A DNA stretch of 64,000 nucleotides from Bubalus kerabau (GCF_029407905.1 NC_073635.1:41097501-41161500), one strand, 5' to 3'; counted from the stretch's first letter, positions 37,346 through 50,584 are shown. The notes: generated by a model from the letters alone, not told the origin. Translations and numbers: made by a program.

Positions 37346-39232
37346 TGAGGCAAAATGGCAAAATGGTTGTCTGAGGAGGCCTTGCAAAGAGCTGAGAAGA
37401 GAAGCTAAAGGCAAAAGAATAAAGGAAAGATATACCCATCTGAATGCAGAGTTCCAAAGAAACACGAGGAGAGATAAAAAAGCCTTCCTCAGTGATCAAT
37501 GAATGCAAAGAAATAGAGGAAAACAATAGAATAGGAAAGACTAAAGATCTCTTCAAGAAAATTAGAGATATCAAGGGAACATTTCATGCAATATTGGGCG
37601 CAATAAAGGATAGAAATGGTAGGGACCTAACAGAAGCAGAAAATATTGAGAAAAGGTGGCAAGAATACACAGAATTATACAAAAAATATCTTAATGAGCC
37701 AGATAACCATGATGGTGTGATCATTCACCTAGAGTCAGACATCCTGAAATGTGAAGTCAAGTGGGCTTTGGAAGTACCACTATGAACAAAGCTAGTGGAG
37801 GTGATGGAATTCCAGTTGAGCTATTTCAAATCGTAAAAGATGATGCTGTGAAAGTGCTGCGCTCAATATGCCAGCAAATTTGAAAACTCAGTAGAGGTCA
37901 CAGGTCTGGAAAAGGTCAGTTTTCATTCCAATCCCAAAGAAAGGCAGTACCAAAGAATGTTCAAACTATTGCACAATGAAATTCATCTTACATGCTAGCA
38001 AAATAATACTCAAAATTCTCCAACGCAGCCTTCAACAGTACATAAGCTGAGAACTTCCAGATGTTTAAACTGGATTTAGAAAAGGCAGAGGAACCAAAGA
38101 TCAAATTGCCTACATCCGTTGGATCATAGACCAAAAAAAGAGAGTTCCTAAAAAAAGTCTATTTCTGCTTTATTCATTATGGCAAAGACTTTAACTACAT
38201 GGACTACAACAAACTGTGGAACATTCTTAAAGAGATGGGAATACCAGACCACCTTACCTGCCTTCTGAGAAATCTGTATGCAGGTCCAGAAGCAACAGTT
38301 GAAACCAGACATAGAACAATGGACTGGTTCCAAATTGGGAAAGAAGTACATCAAGGCTGTATACTGTCACCCTGCTTATTTAACTTATATGCAGAGTACA
38401 TCATGTCAAATGCCAGGCTGGATGAAGCACAGGCTGGAATCAAGACTTCCAGGAGAATATCAATAATCTTGACACCACCCTTATGGCAGAAAGGGAAGAG
38501 GAACTGAAGAGCCTCTTGATGAAAGTGAAAGAGGAGAGTGGAAAAGTTGGCTTAAAGCTCAACATTCAGAAAACTAAGATCATGGCATCTGGTCCCATCA
38601 CCTCATGACAAATAGATGGGGAAATGATGATAGACTTTATTTTTGGGGGCTCCAAAATCACTGCAGATGTTGCCTGCAGCCATGAAATTAAAAGATGCTT
38701 GCTCCTTAGAAGAAAAGCTGTTACCAACCTAGACAGCATATTAAAAGGCAGAGATATTACTTAGTTGACAAAGGTCCATCTAGTCAAAGCTATGGTTTTT
38801 CCAGTAGTCATGTATAGATGTGAGTTGGACTATAAAGAAAGCTGATCGCCAAAGAATTGATGCTTTTGAACTGTATTGTTGGAGAAGACTCTTGAGAGTC
38901 CCTTGGACTGCAAGGAGATTAATCCAGTAAATCCTAAAAGAAATCAGTCCTTAATATTCATGGGAAGGAATAATGCTGAAGCTGGAGCTCCAATAATTTG
39001 GCCACCTGATGCGAAGAACTGATTCATTGAAAAAGACCCTGATGCTGGGGAAGACTGAAGGCAGAAGGAGAAGCGGACAACTGAGGATGAGATGGTTGGA
39101 TGGCATCACCAACTCGATGAACATGAGTTTGAGCAAGCTCCAGGAGTTGGTGATACACAGGGAAGCCTGGCATACTTTAGTCCATGGGGTCACAAAGAGT
39201 CAGACATGACTGAGTGACTGAACTGAACTGAA
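37346..39232 (+). mobile_element. BovB LINE, plus strand, lacking the endonuclease part
   Basis: The only plus-oriented BovB of the cluster. Coding similarity starts around 37360 (WLSEEAL-like region), runs through the linker frame 37444-37785 and an RT region with frameshifts and in-frame stops (for example a TAA near 38044), and ends in ACTGA repeats at 39220-39232. The endonuclease is absent. No convincing target-site duplication. Confidence 0.92.
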
Positions 39233-39508
39233 AAGACATTTTGATATACTGTATTTTGTACTTTTTGTTAGATACTTCTTCATGTCACTGTTTTCTAAGA
39301 AATTTATATTTTTCTTACATAAATATAGGAGATTATAATGCATTTTGAGAAGTAAAACTGTCAGAAAATGCAACTATTTTTGTCTCTTGTTTGCCTATCA
39401 GCCTCAATTATGGTATCTTTTTAAAGAACAAGTTTAAATCTAAATTTAATCAAATCTGTCAAGTGTTCCTTTTCAATTCTTAGTTTCATATCTTAGCTAT
39501 AGGAGTCT
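39233..39508. other. AT-rich spacer between inverted BovB ends
   Basis: About 275 bases with no feature of their own. They form the loop of the BovB inverted repeat 38581-40179. Confidence 0.6.
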
Positions 39509-40184
39509 TTCAGTTCAGTTCAGTCAGTTCAGTTGCTCAGTCATGTCCGACTCTTCGCGACCCCATGAATCGCAGCTCGCCAGGCCTCCGTGTCCATCAC
39601 CAACTCCCGGAGTTCACCCAGACCCACGTCCATTGAGTCAGTGATGCCATCCAGCCATCTCATCCTCTGCTGTCCCCTTCTCCTCCTGCCCCCAATCCCT
39701 CCCAGCATCAGAGTCTTTTCCAATGAGTCAACTCTTCGCATGAGGTGGACAAAGCACTGGAGTTTCAGCTTTAGCATCATTCCCTCCAAAGAAATCCCAG
39801 TGCTGATCTCCTTCAGAATGGACTGGTTGGATCTTCTTGCAGTCCAAGTGACTCTCAAGAGTCTTCTCCAACACCACAGTTCAAAAGCAACAATTCTTCA
39901 GTGCTCAGCCTTCCTCACAGTCCAACTTTCACATCCATACATGACCACAGGAAAAACCATAGCCTTGACTAGATGGACCTTTGTTGGCAAAGTAATATCT
40001 TTGCTTTGAATATGCTATCTAGGTTGGTCATAACTTTCCTTCCAAGGAGTAAGCGTCTTTTAATTTCATGGCTGCAGTCACCATCTACAGTGATTTTGGA
40101 GCCCCCAAAAATAAAGTCTGACACTGTTTCCACTGTTTCCCCATCTATTTCCCATGAAGCGATGGGACCGGATGCCATAAGCAT
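39509..40184 (-). mobile_element. BovB LINE, 5'-truncated
   Basis: The 3' 670 bases of BovB in minus orientation (frames 39541-39858 and 39969-40184), starting with TTCAG repeats. It mirrors the 3' end of the plus-strand copy just to its left. Confidence 0.93.
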
Positions 40185-40429
40185 CTTTACTCATCCAAAA
40201 ATCCTAATAAATATTTATTAATTAATTAGTTACATGCTTTAAACGTATTTTACTTAACTATCCTTTATACAAATCTACTCTAACTTGACAATAATAATAA
40301 AAATCAAATTTCAATCGTGAACAATATTTTATAGAGGAATATTGATACATTTTTTTTTTTACCAGAAATGTATCCAAGTTTTGAAGAAAAATTTGAACAA
40401 AACAAATATGTAGCCCAGCTATAGCTTAT

Positions 40430-40550
40430 ATACATGGAGGAGAGCAACAACCCACTCCAGTATTCTTGCCTTGAGAATCCCATGGACAGAAGAACCTGGT
40501 GGCTACAGTCCAGAGGGTCACAAAAAGTCAGACATGATTGGGGACATTTG
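40430..40550 (+). mobile_element. BovA SINE fragment
   Basis: 'acccactccagtattcttgc', 'ggctacagtcc' and 'aaaagtcagacatgatt' are a diverged BovA unit without a tRNA head. Confidence 0.75.
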
Positions 40551-42046
40551 CAAGCAAAACTTATATAACATGTCACAAGTTAAGAATGCAAGATGAGTAA
40601 GATGGTTTTTCTGACTTCTCACAGCTGTTAGGTTGAGATAGATGATGGAAGAGATGAAAAATCTCGCTTAAAAAACTGATTTCTGTTTCATATGATTTCT
40701 ATATTCCACCTAGCAATATTTCCCATAAGTATTTACTCAGCTCTTATGCAAAGATAAAATATAGATCTCAAGAAATAGGTTTCATGGTCAACTAATTTTA
40801 AAATAATCTATTTAAAATATGTATAGTTTAGGATTTCAGATAACATTTCATATGGTAATAGTTATTATCATTTAATAGTAGAAACAATGTTTCCCAAATT
40901 GTTTTACTGATAAAACAGTCTTACAAAGTAGTAGCAATGAAAAATGTCCTCTTCAGAAAACAATAATAAGTGTAATTTTTTATGATATAAATGTAATAAA
41001 CATATATTGCTTTATATGCATATATGTATCTATATACACACATTAACCTGATTATTCTGGGAAATTCAGATTTTTCACCTTTCATGCCTCTGGGAAAGCA
41101 AAAGTTCAGATAACTTAGAAAGACAATGCTTATCTTTTGAATTTCAAAATATGCTTTAATATTCATCTCAAAGGCATTAATTTGAGAGAAACAAAAATTG
41201 GGTTCCAAAAGCTTGGATTTGAGAGCTAAGCCCTCAAAGTCTGTGGGGTCTTAGATGTGAGCTCCAGCAAAATTATCATTTAAAAGTCTATGCTGGCTTC
41301 ATGTGATCAAGCTCTGCCTGGCTCCAGTGCCAGCTCCAGGCAGCTGCATGGAAGCCCAGAGAATAAACACTTTTTTGCTATGTGAGTGACTACTACCCAC
41401 AACTACATGACCAAAAAACTACTTTGTCCTTTTCATATCTGTCCTGCCAAAAATAAACAAACTTAAAAAAAGTATCTCAGTCTTTTCTTATTTAAGAATG
41501 TACATTTTAGGTATTAATTCAAAGTTCAACTCCATCAGAGCTATTTATCTCATATCCTCAGATTTCCTCTCTACAGCACCTCACCCCAAGGTCATTTTCC
41601 CTTTCTTCATTTCCTTAATGCCACATGGCAAGGAACTCTCAAGTAGGGCACCTCTTCATCCAGAATATCTATAGTCTTAATATTTACTTTTGACTTGTAA
41701 CACTAACCCCCACCAATTTCTTCAGTCACCTGCTCTTTTCATTCAGTGGCATCTGTTTCATTCAGTGCCCCCTATACTTATTTCCTGATATGGAACATGC
41801 ATTTCTTTTGACCCAAATAAACTAATATTTCTGAGGTGAGGAGAGTGTGTTGCATTCTTTTCCTTTGGATGCTCTGTATTTCCTGGGCACCTGCTAGGCT
41901 CTATATAATTACATGTTTCATAAATTATTTTGTAAAAAATGTAAGCACTCTCATATATTCCCACAGCAAACTTCAATACTTACTAAACACTAGAAAATGG
42001 AACTAAGGATCTAGTCATTACTTAATACAATTTTTTTTTTTTTTTA
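40551..42046. other. AT-rich DNA, possible LTR-like fragment
   Basis: At about 41220-41455 there is a GC-richer piece ending in 'agaataaacacttttttgct', reminiscent of an LTR polyadenylation region, but I cannot name it. The rest shows nothing. Confidence 0.35.
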
Positions 42047-42053
42047 ATCCTTT

Positions 42054-42186
42054 GGGCTTCCCTTGTGGCTCAGCTAGTAAAGAATTCTCCTGCAATGCAG
42101 GAGTTCTGGGTTCAATCCATGGGTCGGGAAGATCCCCTGGAGAAGGAAAAGGCTACCCACTCCAGTATTATTGCCTGGAGAATTTT
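42054..42186 (+). mobile_element. Bov-tA SINE, 3'-truncated, with target-site duplication
   Basis: tRNA-like head ('gggcttcccttgtggctcag', 'tgcaatgcaggagttctggg') plus the start of the BovA body. Flanking ATCCTTT at 42047-42053 and 42187-42193. Preceded by a T run (42031-42045). Confidence 0.85.
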
Positions 42187-42193
42187 ATCCTTT

Positions 42194-42521
42194 AGACCCC
42201 TAAAAAGTTTCACCCATTTTTAACCTCTCTGAAAAAACCAAAAATGACAACCACTGTTTTATTATAAATGTTTCTCTCCATGCTGCTACAGAAAAGGGTA
42301 AAATGACAAGGTCTCAGCATGATAAGAGCATTGATAGAACGGGAGGTCTTCAAAGGGGCAGGGCTGCAGTCACTTACTTTTCTGTTTTCAACCTAGAAAT
42401 TTACCATATTTCCCTATTTTCAACCTCAGCAATTTCTTCCTTGCAACTCATTAGGTATATCAAGGGATACTTTCAAGAAAGCTATTAAAAAATGGTTGAA
42501 GTTGTTCTGATCCCTAGCAGA
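42194..42521. other. Unassigned DNA
   Basis: No coding frame or repeat recognised. Confidence 0.45.
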
Positions 42522-42534
42522 TTTATCAAGTCAG

Positions 42535-45259
42535 TTCAGTTCAGTTCATTTCAGTCACTCAGTCATGTCCGACTCTTTGTGACCCCATGGACTACAGCAT
42601 GCTAGGCCTCGCTGTCCATCACCAACTCCCGGAGTTTATTCAAACTCATGTCCATTGACACAGTGATGCCATCCAACCATCTCATCCTCTGTCATCCCCT
42701 TCTCCTCCTGCCTTCAATCTTCCCCAACATCAGGGTCTTTTCAAATGAGTCAGTTCTTCACTTCAGGTGGCCAAAGTACTGGAGTTTCAGCTTCAGCATC
42801 AGTCCTTCCAATGAACATTCAGGGCTGATTTCCTTTAGGATGGACTGGTTGCATATACTTGCTGTCCAAGGGACTCTTGAGAGTCTTCTCCAACACCACA
42901 GTTCAAAAGCATCAATTTTTCAGCATTCAGCTTTCCTTACAGTCCAACTCTCACAGCCATACATGACTACTGGAAAAACCATAGCCTTGACTAGATGGAC
43001 CTTTGTTGGCAAAGTAATGTCTCTGCTTTTTATTATGCTGTCTAGTTTGGTCATAACTTTTCTTCTAAGGAGTAAGCACCTTTTCATTTCATGGCTGCAG
43101 TCACCATCTGCAGTGATTTTGGAGCTCAAAAAAATAGTCTCTCACTGTTTCCACTGTTTCCCCATCTATTTGCCATGAAGTGATGGGACCAAAGGCTGTG
43201 ATCTTAGTTTTCTGAATGTTGAGCTTTAAGCCAACTTTTTCACTCTCCTCTTTCACTTTCATCAAGAGACTCTTTAGTTCTTCTTCACTTTCTGCCCTAA
43301 GGTTCGTGTCATCTGCATATCTGAGGTTATTGATATTTCTCCTGGAAATCTTGATTCCAGCTTGTGCTTCATCCAGTCCAGCATTTCTCATGAGGCACTC
43401 TGCAGATAGGTTAAATAAGCAGGGTGACAATACATAGCCTTGACATATTCCTTTCCCGATTTGGAAACAGTCTCTTGTTCCATATTCATTTTTAACTGTT
43501 GTTTCTTGATTTGCATGCAGATTTCTCAGGACACAGGTCAGGTGGTCTGGTATTTCCATCACTTGAAGAATTTTCCATTGTTTGTTGTGATCCACAGAGT
43601 CAAAGGCTTTGGCATAGTCAATAAAGCAGAAATAGATGTTTTTCTGGAACTCTCTTGCTTTTTCAGTGGTCCAACAGATGTTATCAATTTGATCTCTGGT
43701 TCCTCTGCCTTTTCTAAATTCAACTTGAATATCTGGAAGTTATGGTTAACGTACTGTTGAAGCCTGGCTTGGAGAATTTTGAGCATTACTTTGCTAGCAT
43801 GTGAGATGAGTGCAATAGTGCATTAATTTGAGCATTCTTTAGCATTGCCTTTCTTTGGGATTGGAATGAAAACTGACCTTTTCCAGTCCTGTGGCCATTG
43901 TTGAGTTTTCCAAATTTGCTGGCATATTGCGTGCAGCACTTTCACAGCATCATTTTAGGATTTGAAATAGCTCAACTGGGATCCCATCACCTCTACTAGC
44001 TTTGTTCATAATGATGCTTCCTAAAGCTCACTTGACGTCACATCTCAGTATGTTTGGCTCTAGGTGAGTGACCATGCCATCATGATTATCTGGGTCATGA
44101 AGATCTTTTTTGTCTAGTTTTTCTGTGTATTTGAGCCACCTCTTCTTAGTATCTTGTGCTTCTGTTAGGTCCATACCATTTCTGTCCTTTATTGAGCCCA
44201 TCATTGCATGAAATATTCCCTTGTTATCTCTAATTTTCTCGAAGAGATCTCTAGTCTTTCCCATTCTATTATTTTCCTCTATTTCTTGTACTGATCACTG
44301 AGGAAGGCTTTCTTATCTCTCCTTGCTATTCTTTGGAAATCTGCATTAAGAAGGGTATGTCTTTCCTTTTCTCCTTTGCCTTTCATTTCTCTTCTTTTCA
44401 TAGCTATTGTAAGGCCTCCTCAGACAGCCATTTTGCTTTTTTGCATTTCTTTTTCTTAGGGATGGTTTTGATCCCTTCCTCCTGTACAGTGTCATGAACC
44501 TCCATTCATAGTTTTTCAGGCACTCTGTCTATTAGATCTAATCACTTGAATCTTTGTGTCACTTCCACTGTATAATTGTAAGAGATTTGATTTAGGTTAG
44601 ATCTGAATGGCCTAGTGGTTTTCCCTACTTTCTTCAGTTTAAATCTGAATTTGGCAATAGGAGTTCATGATCTGAGCCACAGTCAGCTCCTGGTCTTGTT
44701 TTTGCTGACAGTATAGAACTTCTCCATCTTTGGCTGCAAAGAATGTAATCAATCTTATTATTCTGTGATATTGAATGGTTTCCTTGGAAATGAACAGAGA
44801 TCATTATGTTGTTTTTAAGACTGCATACAAAACTGCCTTTCTGATTCTTTTGTTGACTATAATGGCTACTCTATTTCTTCGAAGGGATTCTTGCCCACAG
44901 TAGTAGGTATAATGGTCATCGGAGTTAAATTTACCCATTCTAGTCCATTGTAGTTCACTGATTCCTAAAATGTTGATGTTCACTCTTGCCATCTCCTGTT
45001 TGACCACTTAGAATTTGCCTTGATTCATGGACCTAACATTCCAGGTTCCTATGGAATATTGCTCTTTCCAGCATCAGACTTGACTTCCATCACCAGTCAC
45101 ATCCACAACTGGGTATTGTTCTTGCTTTAGCTCCGTCTCTTCATTCTTTCTGGAGTTATTTCTCCACTGTTCTCCGGTAGAATATGGGCAACTATCGACC
45201 TCATGAGTTCATCTCTCAATGTCCTGTCTTTTTGCATTTTCATATGGCTCATGGTAGTG
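42535..45259 (-). mobile_element. BovB LINE, nearly full length with internal deletion
   Basis: A perfect 13-base duplication TTTATCAAGTCAG (42522-42534 and 45260-45272) defines the insertion. Minus-strand frames cover the RT core (43595-43101, with YADDT), the linker (44264-44028) and part of the endonuclease (45007-44804). Compared with the copy at 32.3 kb, about 310 bases of the endonuclease are missing near 44755, and the 5' leader beyond about 45250 is absent. Several frameshifts; not functional. Confidence 0.95.
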
Positions 45260-45272
45260 TTTATCAAGTCAG

Positions 45273-45640
45273 CATTGGTTTATTTGAAAGCATCTGTGAT
45301 TCAAAGGTGATAGGATTTAGATATGTTGAAGTAATTAATTCAAAGTCACTCTTTGTATCTTGAATAAACTGCTCTCGGTTATCCTATGTTGATCTCTATT
45401 ATCTAACTAAAATTTTTAAATGGATGTAGTTTTTATTTTCTTTATGCTGTACTGCCCGTTTTTAAAAAATAAGGATCATTGGCTAAGAGACAAATATAAT
45501 TTTAGAACGAATTAATGTTATTAATGCCAGGCATCATATAAAATCCATCCTCCGAAGTAAAGTTCCAATAGTATATTAGCATTAAAGCCGTTCTAATGTG
45601 CTTTCCCACTCCCTTCATTTTAGGAAAAATGATTCATCAT
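45273..45640. other. AT-rich DNA, nothing recognised
   Basis: Short unassigned stretch after the BovB cluster. Confidence 0.45.
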
Positions 45641-45872
45641 TGAGCAGGATGGCAAATACTTCTTGAGTGCTTACTCTGCAAGACACTTCACTACTTTACA
45701 AATGCCTCATGTAAGCCTTTTCATGCATTTTCAAACTTATATCTTCACTTTACAGATAAACACTTTTATTTAGAGAGGTTAAATGCCATGACAAATTCAT
45801 ATTGTTTATTAGTGGCAGAACAGGACTTAAAAATTATTTTATTCTTATTTCAAAGTCCAGGCTATTTTTCTA
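45641..45872 (+). mobile_element. MIR SINE
   Basis: MIR order is visible: 'cttgagtgcttactctgcaa', 'actttacagataaacac', 'agagaggttaaatgccatga', 'tggcagaacaggacttaaa'. Confidence 0.7.
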
Positions 45873-46872
45873 AGACAGACTTTTCCAAATCTATAGCAAT
45901 CAACTCAATTATATTAATAGTTCTTCAACTGTTAATTTCTCACTAGATTTTCCATTTCCTGTATTATTCCATTAAAATGCTTGAAACTCTTAAACTGTGC
46001 CTAAGATATATAGCAAATATTTGGAAAACTTTGCTAAATGAAATCAGCTCCATAAACCAAAACACAACAAAGGAAAAACCTCACATTTTTGAACACAGGT
46101 ATTTAAATGGATTTTGTGTCATTGTTCTCATTTTTTAATGATCTCTTTGTTCTTTCTCAATTTGTTTCCGTTATGTATTCTATTCAAATATGGTATTCTG
46201 TATTCTGTGATGAGATTGTATAAGCAAGTAAATTAAAAATATGTTGGAGCCCTTGCTATGTTTTGCTTAATGACAGAACTCAGCAAATATTTAATCTTTG
46301 ATCAGTGACTTTTCCACCAAACCTCTGTGATCCTCATTCCTATAAATTATTTTAATTTTACCAGTATTAACTTCTGTATTAGTTGGTTTAATTTTATGAG
46401 TCTTGATTTTTAACTTTAAAAGTAAATATAATATCCCTGGATGTTGGGAGAAAATCTCTGTGTGAGAAACTAAGAATCCTTTACTAATATTTACATTTTT
46501 AATATTATATATATGTATATGTATCAGTTGGTATGTTAGCATATAAAACTAGGTAATATTAAATATCAAAATTTTACTTGCTTTTAAGCTTTCTTTAAAT
46601 GTGAAACATTTCAGTTCAAACGTATATATATTTGGAAGTGATTTATTATCATCTTAGAAAATACAGCAGATAGTTTGGTATATTTAAAGGGGAAAATTCC
46701 AAACTATACGTGCTTTGAATAACCTTTGTGAGAATAAATGATTTTTAATGTCTTTTCAAATTGTCACATGCAAACGTCCTTTAAAAGAAATACAAAGTTT
46801 ACCAACCTCAGAATTCTAAACTTTCCAGAACTTTGTTCACCATTATAATGAGGACTTCACATAAATCTATTC
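45873..46872. other. AT-rich DNA, nothing recognised
   Basis: No coding frame above 83 codons and no repeat recognised. Confidence 0.5.
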
Positions 46873-47122
46873 TGCTGCTGCTGCTGCTGCTAAGTTGCTT
46901 CAGTCGTGTCTGACTCTGTGTGACCCCATAGACTGCAGCCCACCAGGCTCCGCCTTCCCTGGGATTCTCCAGGCAAGAACACTGGAGTGGGTTGCCATTT
47001 CCTTCTCCAAAGTATGAAAGTGAAAAGTGAAAGTGAAATCACTCAGTCGTGTCCAACTCCCAGCAACCCCATGGACTGCAGCCTACCAGGCTCCTCCATT
47101 CATGCGGTTTGCCAGGCAAGAG
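46873..47122 (-). mobile_element. Bov-A2 SINE (dimer)
   Basis: (CTG)n start, then two reverse BovA units joined by GTGAAAAGTGAAAGTGAAAT. The distal unit is truncated. Confidence 0.9.
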
Positions 47123-48368
47123 CTCAAATCACTTCCAGTTCTTACTCAATTATTGAGCCTGATTCCTGTTCCCTAGAAGAAATGGTGAATTTCAAAATTA
47201 GTATGAAATAACAATAATAGAAAAAGGCAAATTGCATTTGCAATGGGTATTAATTGCTCCAGGACACCAGAAGTGAAAGAATTGTGACTTTTGTTTTTCT
47301 TGCCAAGCAAAATTCAGTTCTGGAAGTCCATTTGCAATGGTCATCATAAAGCTCAATGGCATACATTCCCAAATACACAGTTAGAGCTATGGTTTATTCT
47401 GGGGATACTATAAGCCAATAAATTTGGAGGAAATTGTGTAAGCTGGAGTAGGAAGATGCCCATGGTCATCAACCATTGTGTGGTAAAACACTTGAAACAC
47501 AGCATTTTAAAAGAAATATTACAGACAATTAAATAGGCAATTACCAAGAAAAAATATGGAGAATAAAAGATGAGGATAAAATTATGAAAATGTGGTACCG
47601 TGTGATTAACAAGTAGTTCCTTTAAGAATACCAATTGATTTCATTCCTGAGAGGGACATCTGGGATAATTTTATGAATTATAACCCAGTTAGTCCCATTT
47701 GCATACTTATTTCTGCTTAGTACAATGCAGTAAAACATAAGATTAAGGGACATTTATGGAATTGTATATATTGAGGAAAAGATAGGAAAACTTCTATAAG
47801 TGGAGATCACTTTGGTTAATAATTGCAGGTATCTTTTTTTGTTACCTTTTTACTTTTTTCTTAAAAATGGAAAAATTAAACTAACAACATTAAACAATTT
47901 TGAAAAGTTAAACACAATGTTGAAAAATGAAAAGATAAGGGAAATCAACTAAACAAGAGATAATGAATAAACAATTGAATTAATGCCAATGACCCTGGAT
48001 CAGAAATAGAGAGGTAGAAAGCTGTGAAAGCAAGGGTTTCAAAAAATATTCTTAAGAGATCATATTTACTTACTACTTTAATGAGATTTCTAAAGTGATT
48101 AGTAAGCCTGCCAGATTTATAGATGTCACTTAGTTTTTAGAGAATGAAATAACATATAAATATAAAAATCTAAAGATGACCAAACAAGATTATATAAATG
48201 AAGGGAGGAAAAGCATATGAACTTCACACTAGATAGCACATAGTGATGTGTAGTAGATATGAAAAAATTGCATCATTTTTTTCTATATGCCTAGTCACCC
48301 AAGGTGTCAGATCTCACCACATCAAATAACCAGCTTTGTCTCTTTATGTCATTAGCCTTTATGTAAAG
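47123..48368. other. AT-rich DNA, nothing recognised
   Basis: No coding frame above 93 codons and no repeat recognised. Confidence 0.5.
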
Positions 48369-48583
48369 AATTGTTCTTGTTTAGTTGCTAAGTCATGTCC
48401 AGCTCCTAGTGTCTCCAAGGACTGTAGCCTATCAGGCTGCTCTGTCAAGGGATTTCCCGGACAAGAATATTGGAGTGGGTTGTCCTTTCCTTCTCCAGGG
48501 GATCTTCCCAAACCAGAGCTCAAATTTGCATCTCCTGATTGGCAGACAGATTCTTTACCACTGAGCCACCAAGAAAACCCAAA
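48369..48583 (-). mobile_element. Bov-tA SINE
   Basis: BovA unit then tRNA-like head in reverse ('ccttctccaggggatcttcc', 'ttctttaccactgagccacc'). Confidence 0.85.
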
Positions 48584-50584
48584 GTTACTTCATTTTTTAT
48601 TTTTCATTTGATTCTCTATTAATCAGTCATACTCTAGGATAAAATAGTTACTTGTGAGCTTTGCCTAGATTTGCCAGGAAGCTGAGAATTTTTGGTGAGG
48701 AATGGTGAACACAAAATAGAAAACATTATTGTGTGCTTCCATTAAATACTGATATACCCAGTCCTGAAACACTTCAAGCAGGAAATTACCACGTTGAGAA
48801 AAGTCCATAACAACACAATAAATTAAGGCAATGATCCCCCGTTGGTTAGGGGATGATAAAATAAGTAACCATAAATCATGGTCCACAAGGCCATAACCTC
48901 CAGACTTGAATTATACATCAAACTCACCTTGACATTCTTTGAAGTTTCAGATGTTATAGCTGATTCTTGAACAACAAAAGTTTGAACTGTTCGGGTCCAT
49001 GACTATGTGGGTTTTTGTTTTTCAATAGTAAGTAGTATACTGTGACACGATCTTCTGTTGGTTGAATCCACAAATATAGAACTGCAAATATGGAGGGAAC
49101 CTGGGATGTGCAGGAATCCATTATATGAAGAACAGGCTATACATTATATTTACATTTTCCATGAGGAGGGTCAGTGTCCCTAAGTCCCATGTTTTCCAGG
49201 GGTCAACCTTATTATGCCTCATTGGAAACATAATGAATCAGAATATCTTGGGATGTTTAGATGTCTGTATTTTGCAAAATTACCCACAGAGGATAATCAT
49301 AGTTATAGCATACATTAGTAATCTACTTCTTTACTAGTGGCTCCCATTAAGGGTTGAAAAGACAGAATTGGGAACTGTCATCAGTACCTAGGTCTATGTG
49401 ATAGTTTCCAAAATCTTAGTTTTCCAGCCAGTAGGGCAAGAACATCACAGTTAATATCTTCCTCCCTTTATGTATCATCTTAATATGAGCATAAAAGTTA
49501 CTAGACCAATGAGGACCAAGGCAACTGTTTTGTGTGTGTTTTCAACTGCTAAATGCATTTACCATAGATGAGTTTTCAACATAAATTTCTTAAACAAATA
49601 GTTAAATTTACTTGTGACTTCTAGGAGCTAAGCACTATTTTGGAACCTTGCATATATTACATCTTTAATTTTTTAACATTCAAAAAAAGTAAGTGAAATA
49701 ATCTATAGATTAGAGTAATAGCAATGAGGACTTGACTTTAAGTAGTCCAAACTTAAACAACTAGTTAGGTGTATGCTTTGGCAGTGTCAGCCCACAGCCC
49801 CTACTCTCCACACTATTGATAGCAAGGCTTCAAAAAAGCAGACTCTACCCTCATTACAAAATCTTGAGGCTACATGAATTATGGAACAGAAAGATGCTTC
49901 TATATAAGCAGAGATTTTGAAAAAAAAAATAGAATTCATAAACCTGGAGAAAATAAAAGTCAAGAAGGAATGCTGTGAAAATCCATAAATTCAAAAATAT
50001 TATGAGAGGATGGACATGAGAAATTTTAGCAATCTGAGAATATTTGAAGAGTTTGTCCCCAGAAACTCACAAAAGATACTTTTTAGAACTAATAAAAGAC
50101 ACTTCCATTTTATAGAGCTAGGTGTAAAACTGTGAAACTAAAAACCTTGAAAACTCTCCATGTTGAATATCAATAAATTTTAAGAGAGTAGAGAAAATTC
50201 CATAGGTGGCAAATTCACAACAAATTGAAGGAAAATTAGGACTTGAAGGCCAATATAGATCCAGCTTTGACTTCTATTAAAGAATTATCTCACTTTTAAG
50301 TCTAAATTCTTTGAATTTCCCACTACTCTTCCTTCTAGTTGCCTAATTTTTTAAAACTAGTGTTTATCATGGTTGCTATTCAAGTAGCAAAAATAAATCA
50401 ATACTATAGTTCTATTGTAAAATAGTCATTGTAATGATGTATGCTATTATGTATTTAAAAACCAACAGCAAGTTAATAAAATTACAGTGTTAATAAAATC
50501 CATATTTTATGGGACTTAAAATAGGAGTATGCATATTTTTATTTTTACACTGCATTTCATGATAACAGAAGAGAGTTTTAACCC
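48584..50584. other. Unassigned DNA with a Tigger/MER2-like remnant
   Basis: At about 48960-49115 the text 'cttgaacaacaaaagtttga' followed by 'ttcgggtccatgactatgtg' recalls a Tigger-type (MER2-like) DNA transposon. The rest shows nothing recognisable. Confidence 0.4.

Noticed and set aside
28140..45260. CRISPR-like or tandem gene array suggested by repeated blocks
   Set aside because: The repeats are irregularly spaced, differently truncated BovB copies with their own duplications, in animal DNA; no short regular repeat-spacer pattern.
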